From: DASQPJ01 sp036268355
Lineage (GTDB): Bacteria > Actinomycetota > Actinomycetes > Sporichthyales > Sporichthyaceae
Length of the DNA stretch: 64,000 nucleotides
Direction: 5' to 3'
Assembly (NCBI GenBank): GCA_036268355.1
Contig: DATAUG010000241.1
Coordinates: 1-64,000 of the forward strand
Shown: positions 34,099 to 42,165 of the stretch, piece by piece
Layout: the number at the start of each line of letters is the position of its first letter
Numbering within the stretch: position 1 is the stretch's first letter
Notes under the pieces: model-generated
What the model saw: the letters and a program-made list of their open reading frames with translations, nothing else
Told to the model about the DNA's origin: nothing
Database searches by the model: none
Translations under genes and position numbers: made by a program

Positions 34099-35328
34099 GT
34101 GTCGCCGATCACCACGGGGGATGCCATCAAAGGTTCGCAACCAAGGTCCGCCCGGCTGCGACTGCTTGCCCTGGCAACCGCCGGGCCGCTGCTGCTGGCC
34201 GGCTGCGGGGCCACCGCGGCGGCTTCCGGGCCGAGCGTGCCTGCCCAACCGGCCGGCCCGCCGAAGGCCACAGTCGTGATCACCCCGACCGACGGAACCA
34301 CCCAGATCGCGCCCGGCGCGCGGGTGACCGTGACATCTGTCGGCGGCACCCTGCAGCACGTCGACCTGGTCACCGCCGGCGGCGCCTACCTGTCCGGTGC
34401 CTACAACGCCGACCGAACCAGTTGGAGTTCCGCGAACATGCTCGCCGGCGGCCAGACGTACGCCGTCGACGCAACCGCGACCAACGCCGCGGGCCTTCCC
34501 ACCGAGGACCACGCCGGCTTCAGCACCGCACCCGTCCCGGCCTCCCAGCGGCTGGCCATCGCCTCGGTGACCCCGAGCGACGGCGCCACGTTCGGCGTCG
34601 CCTACCCGCTGGTTGTGACGTTCACCAAACCGGTGCAAAATCGCCAGGCGGTGTCCGCCGCTCTCGACGTCGAGACCCTGCCGCACGTCGACGGCGCCTG
34701 GTACTGGATCGACACGCAGACGGTGGACTACCGGCCGCAGAGTTTCTGGCCGACCGGAACGGTCGTGACACTGCACTCGAACCTGGCCGGCATCGACGCG
34801 GGCAACGGGCTGTGGGGCACCTCCAACACCACCTCGTCGTTCACCGTCGCCCGCAGCGAGATCATCAACGTCAACCTGAAGACCGACAAGATGACGATCG
34901 TGCGCGACGGCAAGAAGATCGGCAGCTACGACGTTTCCGGCGGCAAGCCCGGGTGGCAGACCCGCGACGGGACCATGACGATCATGGAGAAGGTCACCGA
35001 CAAGATCTGGACCAACACCGCGATCGACGCCCCGGAGCCCTACCGGCTCGAGTCCAACTACGCGATGCGGATCACCGACTCCGGCGAGTTCATCCACGAC
35101 GCCCCGTGGAACGTCGGCAACATCACCAGCGGGGTGAACGCCAGCCACGGTTGCGTCGGGATGCTGACCTCGAACATGGCGGTGCTCTTCGACGAGAGCA
35201 TGGTCGGCGACCCGGTGATCATCACCGGGTCGCCCCGGTCGTTCGGTGCGCTGACCAACCGGATCGCCGACTGGAATGTGCCGTGGGCCAAGTGGCTGGG
35301 CGGCAACTACGACCTGTCGTACAGGTGA
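34099..35328 (+). CDS. L,D-transpeptidase lipoprotein 2
   Basis: About 409 residues from GTG 34099-34101. Architecture is the same as the neighbour: lipobox LLLAGC preceded by a basic, hydrophobic signal, two Ig-like domains, then a YkuD domain with GEFIHDAPWN and ASHGCVGM (active Cys near residue 351). The GTG has no good ribosome site. ATC 34126-34128, directly after GGGGGATGCC, would give KGSQPRSARLRLLAL, a more typical signal. The two genes clearly arose by tandem duplication. The preceding gap (33812-34098) holds a GTGGGTGACCCAC palindrome at 33999-34011 and is less GC-rich; no riboswitch was recognised. Both sit on the plus strand between aroC and aroE. Confidence 0.88.
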   Translation: MSPITTGDAIKGSQPRSARLRLLALATAGPLLLAGCGATAAASGPSVPAQPAGPPKATVVITPTDGTTQIAPGARVTVTSVGGTLQHVDLVTAGGAYLSGAYNADRTSWSSANMLAGGQTYAVDATATNAAGLPTEDHAGFSTAPVPASQRLAIASVTPSDGATFGVAYPLVVTFTKPVQNRQAVSAALDVETLPHVDGAWYWIDTQTVDYRPQSFWPTGTVVTLHSNLAGIDAGNGLWGTSNTTSSFTVARSEIINVNLKTDKMTIVRDGKKIGSYDVSGGKPGWQTRDGTMTIMEKVTDKIWTNTAIDAPEPYRLESNYAMRITDSGEFIHDAPWNVGNITSGVNASHGCVGMLTSNMAVLFDESMVGDPVIITGSPRSFGALTNRIADWNVPWAKWLGGNYDLSYR

Positions 35329-35541
35329 TCGCGGAACACCCACGCTGTTCCAGGCGGGTGTGAGCCTCAGTCCAATGCGACGGCATCGGTGGCCGCACCG
35401 GTCAACCGGAACATGTTCGAGGAGTAGGTGGCCGGCACCGGCAAGTGGCGTAGCACGGCGTGGACATCCCGCCCGGCCTCCCGCGTGAAGCCGTCGTCCG
35501 CTGCCCGGTCGGCCGACTGATGCACCGTCAGTCCCGCATGC

Positions 35542-35955
35542 TCAGTCCACCACGGCCAGCGCACCCGCGACAGTCGCCCCCAGGGTCAGCCCGAGGACCA
35601 ACCACCTGCGGCCGCCGGGCAACTCGGGCCAGGCCCGCAGCGTGGCCACCATGTCGACGCCGTCGGCGAACGCGCCCAACGCGATCGCGGCCCTGGCGGC
35701 TCCAGGTCGGCCGGCGACCACGGCACGCAATGCCAACGCGCCCAGGGCCAGGTCGCGTCCGGCCAAGGCCCGGCCGAACACCTGCGCCGCCGGGCCGGCG
35801 GCCGCCGTCTCGCCGACCCACATCGCAAGCAGCGGCCGCGGCGCCACGAGCGCACCGGCCCCCAGGCCCACCCGGCCCACGGCGATGGCAGCGCCCACGG
35901 CGTGACGGGCGCGACGGTACGGCAACCGCTCCTGGAGAAACACGACGCCAAGCAT
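35542..35955 (-). CDS. small membrane protein, DUF4267-like
   Basis: 137 residues with three or four hydrophobic segments (about 22-50, 65-80, 85-100, 115-137). The pattern VGLGAGALVAPRPLLAMWVG, then FGRALAGRDLALG and GAFADGVDMVATLR, resembles DUF4267 proteins of actinobacteria, which have no assigned function. It starts ten bases after the aroE stop and is probably co-transcribed with mltG and aroE. The 213 bases beyond its stop, up to the second transpeptidase gene, contain no convincing gene. Confidence 0.65.
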   Translation of the reverse strand: MLGVVFLQERLPYRRARHAVGAAIAVGRVGLGAGALVAPRPLLAMWVGETAAAGPAAQVFGRALAGRDLALGALALRAVVAGRPGAARAAIALGAFADGVDMVATLRAWPELPGGRRWLVLGLTLGATVAGALAVVD

Positions 35956-35965
35956 GACGGATTGC

Positions 35966-36817
35966 TCAGCCGCCGGCCACCGCCGCTCGGCGGGCGGCCA
36001 GGACCGCCAGACCGGCGTGGCGCATCGCGGCCACCAACTCCGCCGCGCGCCCCCGCAGACCGGTCATCAGCTCGACCTGCAGCACGGCCTGATGCACCAA
36101 CAGGTCGAGCCCGCCCAACACTTCTCCGCCTGCCGCGGCCCAGGCCGCGGCCAGCGCGGTGGGCCACGGGTCGTAGGCCACGTCGAACAGCACCCCACAT
36201 CCGGGGGGAACGCGGTCTACCAACTGGTCGGTGGCGCCGCCCGGTGTGGTGGCCACCACCAACGGGTACCCGAAGGCCTCGGCCGCGCGGCCCCACCCGT
36301 GTGGCACCAGGGCAAGGCCGAGCACCTCGGCGAGTGCCTGCAACTCCGCCTCCCGGGCCGCCGACCGGAGGTAGGCATGCACCTGACCGTCGCAACATCG
36401 CGCCAACGCCGCCAACGTCGAGGCCGCGGTGGCGCCGCCGCCCAGCACAGCGGCCGCGGGCACCCGCTCGATCCCCCGTTCGGCAAGGGCGTTGACCATC
36501 CCGGGGACGTCGGTGTTGTCCCCGCGGCGTTCCCCGGCGGCGTCGAAGGTGATCGTGTTGACCGCCCCCACCACCGCGGCGGTGGCCCCGAGCTCCGTGC
36601 ACAATCCGACCGCGACCCGCTTCAACGGCATCGTCAGCGACAGTCCGGCCCAGGAATCGTCCAACCCGGCCAGGAATCCGGCCAGGCCGGCCTCGTCGAC
36701 CTGGTGGAAGCCGTACGACCAGTCCAGGCCCAGCACCCGGTAGGCCGCGGCATGCAGCACCGGCGACAGCGAGTGGCCCACCGGCGAGCCGAGCACCGCC
36801 GCCTGACGGGCCGTCAC
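35966..36817 (-). CDS. aroE: shikimate dehydrogenase
   Basis: 283 residues. It reduces 3-dehydroshikimate to shikimate with NADPH. Shikimate-binding and catalytic motifs are VLGSPVGHSLSPVLH near residue 9, SLTMPLKRVAV with the catalytic Lys near 65, and GDNTDVPGM with the catalytic Asp near 100. The nucleotide loop is VLGGGATAAST near 125. The GTG start overlaps the mltG stop (GTGA). It is separated from the other aro genes by the transpeptidase pair. Confidence 0.94.
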   Translation of the reverse strand: MTARQAAVLGSPVGHSLSPVLHAAAYRVLGLDWSYGFHQVDEAGLAGFLAGLDDSWAGLSLTMPLKRVAVGLCTELGATAAVVGAVNTITFDAAGERRGDNTDVPGMVNALAERGIERVPAAAVLGGGATAASTLAALARCCDGQVHAYLRSAAREAELQALAEVLGLALVPHGWGRAAEAFGYPLVVATTPGGATDQLVDRVPPGCGVLFDVAYDPWPTALAAAWAAAGGEVLGGLDLLVHQAVLQVELMTGLRGRAAELVAAMRHAGLAVLAARRAAVAGG

Positions 36818-37956
36818 GAAGAGTTCGGGTGGGCGGCCAACCACTGTTGGAACAGTTGCGTGTCCGCGGCGTGCTCGGCTGCGGTGTCCTCGAACCTGGT
36901 CTCGCCCGTCTGCGGGTTGACCGCCACGAAGTACAACCAGCTCCCGTCCGCCGGGGCCAGCGCCGCCTTGATCGCGTCCTCGCCCGGCGAGTCGATCGGA
37001 CCCGGCGGCAGCCCCTTGACCTGGTAGGTGTTGTACGGCGAGGACACGGCACGTTGCGCGGGCGTCGTGGTGATCGACCGGATGCCGCCGTTGGCGTACA
37101 GCACGGTGGTGTCGAGCTGCAGCATCATGCCCTTGGCCAGCCGGTTGTAGATCACCCGGGCGATCTTGGGCATGTCCTCGACGCGCTTGGCCTCGGCCTG
37201 CGCGAGGCTCGCCACCGTCAGGATCTGAAATGGCGTCAGATTCCCCGGGACCGAGGTGGTGAGCAGGCTCGTGTCGGACACCGCCTGGCCGAACCGCTTG
37301 GTCATCGCGGTGAGCATCGAGGTCGGGCTCGAGCCGGGCTGGAAGTCGTAGGTCGCCGGGAACAGAAAACCCTCGGACTGGTGTCCTTTCGGGTTGGCGT
37401 CCCACGTCGGGAGTCCGTAGCCGGCCGGCTGGGTCAGCACGGCGTTGAACTGGGCGGCGGTGATGCCGGTGACCGACGAGAGGGTCGCCACGATCTCGGC
37501 GGTCGTGCGGCCCTCCGGGACCACGACGTGCCACAGGACCTGGTAGGTCGGGTTGAGCAGCCGGGCCACGGCCTCCTTCGCGGGCATGTGCGCGGCCAGC
37601 CGGAACGTCCCCGGGGGGATCTTCGTCGCGCCGTTGGCGGCGTTCGCCGCGCTCACGAAAGCACCCACCGACTCGACCACCCCGGCCTTCTCCAGTTGCT
37701 GACCCATCGCGCTCAGACTTTCGCCCGACGTGATCTTCACGGTGACCGCGGCCCCGACCGGATCGGAGTAGTCGGCAGAGCTACGGGCGAAGTGGTGGAT
37801 GATCCGGCTGAACCCGACCGTCGCGCCGACCGCGAGCGCCAGCACCGCCAGCAGCGCGGCAACAACCGCGAACGGCGCCTTGCGGGAGCGGCGGCGTGGC
37901 GGACCGGATCGGCCCGGATCGGGTCGGGTCGTCGTTCCGGTGGGGTGATCACTCAC
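36814..37956 (-). CDS. mltG: endolytic murein transglycosylase MltG
   Basis: 380 residues. It cuts new glycan strands and may end their polymerisation at the membrane. A basic, proline-rich N-terminus (GPPRRRSRK) precedes one transmembrane segment (about 28-50). The YceG domain has LysM-like VKITSGESLSAMGQQLEKAG, then VVPEGRTTAEI, EGFLFPATYDF, and the catalytic region AQAEAKRVEDMPKIARVIYN with the active Glu. The GTG start is at 37954-37956, four bases after ruvX. Confidence 0.93.
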   Translation of the reverse strand: MSDHPTGTTTRPDPGRSGPPRRRSRKAPFAVVAALLAVLALAVGATVGFSRIIHHFARSSADYSDPVGAAVTVKITSGESLSAMGQQLEKAGVVESVGAFVSAANAANGATKIPPGTFRLAAHMPAKEAVARLLNPTYQVLWHVVVPEGRTTAEIVATLSSVTGITAAQFNAVLTQPAGYGLPTWDANPKGHQSEGFLFPATYDFQPGSSPTSMLTAMTKRFGQAVSDTSLLTTSVPGNLTPFQILTVASLAQAEAKRVEDMPKIARVIYNRLAKGMMLQLDTTVLYANGGIRSITTTPAQRAVSSPYNTYQVKGLPPGPIDSPGEDAIKAALAPADGSWLYFVAVNPQTGETRFEDTAAEHAADTQLFQQWLAAHPNSS

Positions 37957-37960
37957 GGCT

Positions 37961-38431
37961 TCACGATATGTCCCCGGCATCCGGCGGCACGGCTTCGCCG
38001 GGCGGTGTGCCGGTGGATCGCTCGGCATCCATGGCCGCTTGCAGGAACACCGCCGCCGCCACCTGGTCGACCACGCCGCGGGCCTTGCGGCCCGAGACGC
38101 CGGCCTCCCGTAGCCCACGAGCCGCCGCGGTCGTGCTGAGGCGTTCGTCGACCAGTCGAACCGGGACCGGGTCCAACCGCCGCGCCAGTCCCGCCGCCCA
38201 CGTCCGCGCGGCCACCGCCGCCGGGCCGTCCGCGCCGGACAACGACCGCGGGAGCCCGACGACGACCTCCACCGCCTCGCGCTCGGCGAGCAGTGCTGCG
38301 ATCCGGTCAAACGCGTGCGCGTCGCGCCGTAGGGTCTCCACCGGCACGGCCAACGAGCCGGACGGGTCACTGGCTGCGACCCCGATGCGAACCGTGCCCA
38401 GGTCCAGCCCGACCCGGACTCCGGGTCGCAT
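37961..38431 (-). CDS. ruvX: YqgF/RuvX family RNase H-like nuclease
   Basis: 156 residues. This is the putative pre-16S rRNA nuclease family with a RuvC/RNase H fold. The N-terminal strand VRVGLDLGTVRIGVAASDP carries the first catalytic Asp; VVVGLPRSLSG near residue 55 and VRLVDERLSTTAAARGL near 92 complete the signature. The ATG at 38429-38431 has GAGGGGG almost touching it. A longer frame upstream would read through the TGACA palindromes. It lies between alaS and mltG, the standard order. Confidence 0.9.
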   Translation of the reverse strand: MRPGVRVGLDLGTVRIGVAASDPSGSLAVPVETLRRDAHAFDRIAALLAEREAVEVVVGLPRSLSGADGPAAVAARTWAAGLARRLDPVPVRLVDERLSTTAAARGLREAGVSGRKARGVVDQVAAAVFLQAAMDAERSTGTPPGEAVPPDAGDIS

Positions 38432-38441
38432 CCCCCTCGCT

Positions 38442-38516
38442 GGGGGTGTCACCCCCTGGCCCGGCTTGTCAGGCGCGCCACCGGCTGACCAACGGTCCCA
38501 AGGGGTGTCACCCCTT
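38442..38516. repeat. paired TGTCA-core palindromes in the alaS-ruvX gap
   Basis: GGGGGTGTCACCCCC (38442-38456) and AAGGGGTGTCACCCCTT (38500-38516) have cores at 38447 and 38506, 59 bases apart and in the same orientation. The alaS TGA stop (38508-38510) lies inside the second palindrome, as the M16 stop does in the pair at 14893. Confidence 0.85.
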
Positions 38517-41213
38517 GAGACCGGCCACCGCCGCGGCAACCGCGGCCAGCGCGTCCTCGATCCGCGACGGGTCGGTGCCGCCGCCCTGGGCCACGTCGTC
38601 CTTGCCGCCGCCCCCGCCACCCAGCACCCCGGCCGCGATCCGCACCAGTGCCCCGGCCTTCAGCCCACGTGCCCGGGCGGCCTCGTTGGTGGCGATCACC
38701 AACGCCGGGCGCCCGCCCGCCACCGCAATGGCGGCCACCACTGCGGGCCGGCCGGCGGAAATCCGTTCCCGTACGTCGAGCGCGAGCTTTCGCAAGTCCT
38801 CGGCCTTCGTCTCCTCCGGCAGGCGCGCACCCACCCAGGCGACCCCATCCAGATCAGTCGCTCCGGCGGCCAGTTCAGCGGCAGCGGCGAGAACCTGACC
38901 AGCCCGCAGATCGGCCAGCTCCTTCTCCGCCTCCTTCAGCCGGGCGAGGATTCCGTTGATCCGCTCGGGCAGCTCCTCCGGCCGCGCCTTGACCGTGTCC
39001 GACAGCTGGGCCACCAGCAGGTGCTCCCGGGCGAGGAACTTGTAGGCGTCGACGCCGACCAGCGCCTCCACCCGGCGCACCCCGGCGCCGATCGAGGACT
39101 CGCCGAGCAGCTTGATCAGACCCAGGTGACCGGACCGAGCCACGTGCGTACCGCCGCACAGCTCGCGGGAATAGTCGCCGACGGACACCACCCGCACCAC
39201 GTCGCCGTACTTCTCGCCGAACATTGCCATCGCCCCGGTGCGCCGGGCCTCCTCCTGGCTCATCAGCTCCGCGATCACCGGAAGGTCCTCGATGAGCACC
39301 TCGTTCACGCGCGCCTCGACCTCGTCCAGCACCCCGACCGGCACCGCGGCAGGCGAGGTGAAGTCGAACCGGAACCGCCCGGCGGAGTTCTCCGAACCGG
39401 CCTGGGCCGCGGTCTCGCCCAGTGCCTCGCGCAACCCCTTGTGCACCAGGTGGGTCGCGGTGTGCGACCGGGAGATCGCCGCCCGCCGCGCGACGTCCAC
39501 GTGCGCGGTGACCGCGTCACCGACCGTGAATACTCCCTCCGCCACCCTCGCCCGATGCACGATCAATCCGGGCACCGGCGACTGCACGTCGTGCACGACG
39601 GCCAGCGCATCGCCCGGGCCACGCAGCACGCCGGTGTCGGCAAGCTGCCCACCGCCCTCGGCGTAGAAGGGCGTACGGTCCAGCACGATCTCGACGGCGT
39701 CCCCGACCGCCGCGGCCGGCATCGCGACCCCCGACGCGATCAACCCGAGGATCCGCGCCTCGGCGGTGATGTCGGTGTAGCCGAGGAACTCGACCGGCCT
39801 GCCCGCGGCCGACAACGCGTCGCGATACACCGACACGTCGACGTGTCCGGTCTTCTTGGCCTTGGCGTCGGCCTTGGCGCGTTGCTGCTGCTCGGTCATC
39901 AAGCGGCGGAACTCGACCTTGTCGACCTCCAGGCCGTGCTCGGCAGCCATCTCCAAAGTCAGGTCGATCGGGAAGCCGTAGGTGTCGTGCAGTGCGAAGG
40001 CCTGCTCGCCGGACAGCACGCTCGAGCCCTCCTTCTGAGTCGCCGTCACCGCGGCGTCGAGGATCGCGGTGCCCGACCGCAGGGTGCGAGCGAATGCCGC
40101 CTCCTCGCCATCGGCAACGGCATGGATTCGGCCGGCCTCGGTGATCAGCTCGGGGTACTGCGGGGCCATCGCGTCGATCGCCGACGCGATGAGTTGATGC
40201 ATGGTTTCCTCGGGGCTGTCGGAGCGGCTCCGGCCCTCGCCGCTGGTGGCGAGCAACCGCATGTTCCGCACCACCCGCCGCATGATGCGCCGCAGTACGT
40301 AGCCGCGGCCCTCGTTGCTCGGGGTCACGCCGTCGGCGATCAGCATCGCCGCCGTCCGCGAGTGATCAGCCACCACCCGGAGTGAGACGTCGCGCCGCGG
40401 ATCGTTGCCGTACTTGACCCCGGTCAGCTCGGTGGCCCGGTCGAGGATCTTGCGGGTGGTGTCGATCTCGTAGATGTTGTCGACGCCCTGCAGGATCGCG
40501 GCCATCCGCTCCAGACCCATGCCGGTGTCGATGTTCTTCGCGGGCAGGTCGCCGCGGACGTCGAAGTCGACCTTGCTGCGAACGGCCGACAACTCGGACT
40601 GCATGAAGACGAGGTTCCAGACCTCGAGGTAGCGATCCTCGTCGGCGACCGGACCGCCCTCCTTGCCGAAGGCCGGGCCGCGGTCGAAATAGATCTCCGA
40701 ACACGGTCCGCCCGGGCCGGGAACGCCCATGTGCCAGTAGTTGTCGGCCAGCCCGCGGCGTTGGATCCGGTCCAACGGGAGCCCGACCGCTTCGTGCCAA
40801 ATCGCGAGCGCCTCGTCGTCGTCGGTGTAGACCGTGGCCCACAACCGATCCCCGTCGAACCCGAAGCCACCGCTGTCTACGGAGGAGGTCAGCAACTCCC
40901 ACGCCAACGGGATCGCGCGGGACTTGAAGTAGTCGCCGAACGAGAAGTTGCCGGCCATCTGGAAGAACGTGGCGTGCCGGGTGGTCCTGCCGACCTCCTC
41001 GATGTCCGGGGTGCGCACACACTTCTGCACGCTGGTCGCGCGCGGCCACGGCGGGGTCTGCTCGCCGAGGAAGTACGGCTTGAACGGCACCATGCCGGCC
41101 GGCACCAGCAGCAGGGTCGGGTCGTCGGCGATCAACGACGCCGAGGGCACGACGACGTGCTCGTTACGCTCGAAGAATCGCAGGAAGCGGTTGCGGATCT
41201 CAGCGGAGTCCAT
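38508..41213 (-). CDS. alaS: alanyl-tRNA synthetase
   Basis: 901 residues, full length. It charges tRNA-Ala. The class II core has motif 1-2 (VPFKPYFLGEQTPPWPRATS, QKCVRTPDIEEVGRTTRH) and motif 3 (NIDTGMGLERMAAILQG). The editing domain zinc site is HTATH near residue 590 and CGGTH near 690. A C-Ala domain with a Gly-rich GVLGGGGGGKDD closes the protein. The ATG is at 41211-41213. The stop is embedded in a TGACA palindrome. Confidence 0.97.
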   Translation of the reverse strand: MDSAEIRNRFLRFFERNEHVVVPSASLIADDPTLLLVPAGMVPFKPYFLGEQTPPWPRATSVQKCVRTPDIEEVGRTTRHATFFQMAGNFSFGDYFKSRAIPLAWELLTSSVDSGGFGFDGDRLWATVYTDDDEALAIWHEAVGLPLDRIQRRGLADNYWHMGVPGPGGPCSEIYFDRGPAFGKEGGPVADEDRYLEVWNLVFMQSELSAVRSKVDFDVRGDLPAKNIDTGMGLERMAAILQGVDNIYEIDTTRKILDRATELTGVKYGNDPRRDVSLRVVADHSRTAAMLIADGVTPSNEGRGYVLRRIMRRVVRNMRLLATSGEGRSRSDSPEETMHQLIASAIDAMAPQYPELITEAGRIHAVADGEEAAFARTLRSGTAILDAAVTATQKEGSSVLSGEQAFALHDTYGFPIDLTLEMAAEHGLEVDKVEFRRLMTEQQQRAKADAKAKKTGHVDVSVYRDALSAAGRPVEFLGYTDITAEARILGLIASGVAMPAAAVGDAVEIVLDRTPFYAEGGGQLADTGVLRGPGDALAVVHDVQSPVPGLIVHRARVAEGVFTVGDAVTAHVDVARRAAISRSHTATHLVHKGLREALGETAAQAGSENSAGRFRFDFTSPAAVPVGVLDEVEARVNEVLIEDLPVIAELMSQEEARRTGAMAMFGEKYGDVVRVVSVGDYSRELCGGTHVARSGHLGLIKLLGESSIGAGVRRVEALVGVDAYKFLAREHLLVAQLSDTVKARPEELPERINGILARLKEAEKELADLRAGQVLAAAAELAAGATDLDGVAWVGARLPEETKAEDLRKLALDVRERISAGRPAVVAAIAVAGGRPALVIATNEAARARGLKAGALVRIAAGVLGGGGGGKDDVAQGGGTDPSRIEDALAAVAAAVAGLKG

Positions 41214-41238
41214 GGTGCCCTTGCCCTCGCGTTCGAAT

Positions 41239-41276
41239 CTGATCCGGCGTCAGCACGGCGACTGATGCTACGTCAG
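41239..41276. repeat. two CTGA-N7-TCAG motifs upstream of alaS
   Basis: Two 15-base motifs stand at 41239-41253 and 41262-41276, 23 bases apart. The second contains the TGA stop of the 33-residue microprotein gene (41273-41275); the first overlaps no stop. Confidence 0.55.
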
Positions 41277-41374
41277 CGCGCGATGTGTCGGCCGGGGAGT
41301 TTCCGGCGGCGGGCCTCGTGCAGCCCCACAGCCTCAGTTTCGTTGAGCTCGTCCTCCCGGTCCCACACAGTCAT
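41273..41374 (-). CDS. 33-residue microprotein, unknown function
   Basis: A short frame, MTVWDREDELNETEAVGL then a basic tail ending RHIAR. Its ATG overlaps the stop of the DUF6167 gene (ATGA), and a perfect GGAGGTGA stands five bases upstream, so translation is likely. WDREDELNE repeats a segment near the C-terminus of the DUF6167 protein, reflecting a 29-base DNA duplication. No family is recognised. Its stop lies in a CTGA-N7-TCAG motif. The charged head and basic tail suggest a soluble peptide or a partner of the DUF6167 protein, which is a guess. Confidence 0.6.
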   Translation of the reverse strand: MTVWDREDELNETEAVGLHEARRRKLPGRHIAR

Positions 41375-41477
41375 CGCCTCACCTCCGCCGACGTGACCTT
41401 CGCTCGCGCCGGCTCCGGCTCGGCGGGAACATCGCTCAGCCCGAGAGCTTCGTTGAGCTCGTCCTCCCGGTCCCACA
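41339..41477. repeat. 29-base direct repeat encoding WDREDELNE
   Basis: Bases 41339-41367 and 41449-41477 are identical, 110 bases apart. One copy is in the microprotein gene, the other in DUF6167, both read in the frame that gives DREDELNE. This supports a partial tandem duplication of the DUF6167 3' end as the origin of the microprotein. Confidence 0.85.
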
Positions 41478-41652
41478 TGGCTTCTCGTAGGTCCTGGCCG
41501 AACTCGCGGACGGCGTCACCCAGGGTCGTGATGCTCGTCGCCAGCCGGTCGGCCGCCCCGGTGGGCGTGAACGCCGCAGCCGCCGTGGTGGCCTTACGCG
41601 TCAGCACCACCCCCGCGGTCACTCCCAGCGCCGTCCAGAACAGCCGGCTCAA
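41371..41652 (-). CDS. DUF6167-like small membrane-anchored protein
   Basis: 93 residues. It has one N-terminal hydrophobic segment (MSRLFWTALGVTAGVVLTRK), then a helical region (DRLATSITTLGDAVREFGQDLREAMWDREDEL). Proteins of this kind stand next to DUF948 genes upstream of alaS in actinobacteria; the function is unknown. The TTG start overlaps the DUF948 stop (TTGA). The C-terminal acidic helix is partly repeated in the downstream microprotein. Confidence 0.75.
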   Translation of the reverse strand: MSRLFWTALGVTAGVVLTRKATTAAAAFTPTGAADRLATSITTLGDAVREFGQDLREAMWDREDELNEALGLSDVPAEPEPARAKVTSAEVRR

Positions 41653-42122
41653 CGTCGCGCCTTCGCCGCCCGCTTCGCGGCCTTCCGGGCCGTGACACTG
41701 GCCTTGCGGCGAGCCGCCCGGGCCGAGCCCTTCTCCCGCCGCATCTGGTCCTTGACCCGCCGCTCGACGTCGCGCTGTTTCTTCCCGCCCAACGCCCGGC
41801 GCACTCCGTAGGAGAACGAGGCAGCCTTCACCAGCGGGCCGCCGAAGGACACCGCCGCGATCGAGGTCAAGGCGCTGGCGTTCTTGGTGATCGTGGAGAC
41901 GTTGGTGGTGATGGTCTCGACCCGGTCCAGGGCAAGGTTCGCCGTGGCCACGGTCGTGGTCACCTCGTGCAGCACCGGCACGGTCGAGTCGCCGACCTCA
42001 CCGACGACCCGGGTCAGCTCGCGCAGCGTGCCACCCAAGGCGACCAGGACATAGGCGAGGAACAGCACGAGGACCGCCCAGGCGATGGCCACGACGAGCC
42101 CCGCGACCTCGCCTGCCGACAC
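41649..42122 (-). CDS. DUF948 domain membrane protein
   Basis: 157 residues. An N-terminal transmembrane segment (VAGLVVAIAWAVLVLFLAYVLVALG) precedes a heptad-like region (about 35-90) and a strongly basic C-terminus rich in Arg, Lys and Ala. This is the DUF948 architecture, resembling general-stress membrane proteins, with no proven role. The GTG start at 42120-42122 has GGAAGG seven bases upstream. The neighbours rarA, DUF6167 and alaS are its usual ones. Confidence 0.82.
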   Translation of the reverse strand: MSAGEVAGLVVAIAWAVLVLFLAYVLVALGGTLRELTRVVGEVGDSTVPVLHEVTTTVATANLALDRVETITTNVSTITKNASALTSIAAVSFGGPLVKAASFSYGVRRALGGKKQRDVERRVKDQMRREKGSARAARRKASVTARKAAKRAAKARR

Positions 42123-42165
42123 CGCGCCACCTTCCGTCCGGAGTTCCCCCGCGACCTTACCGCTG

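Noticed and set aside
33812..34125. Cyclic di-AMP (ydaO-type) riboswitch before the second transpeptidase gene
   Set aside because: Such switches often precede actinobacterial cell wall hydrolase genes, but I could not match the conserved blocks here. A covariance search would decide.
35367..35564. Minus-strand frame of 65 codons after the DUF4267 gene
   Set aside because: It overlaps the DUF4267 end, has no ribosome site and no recognisable family.
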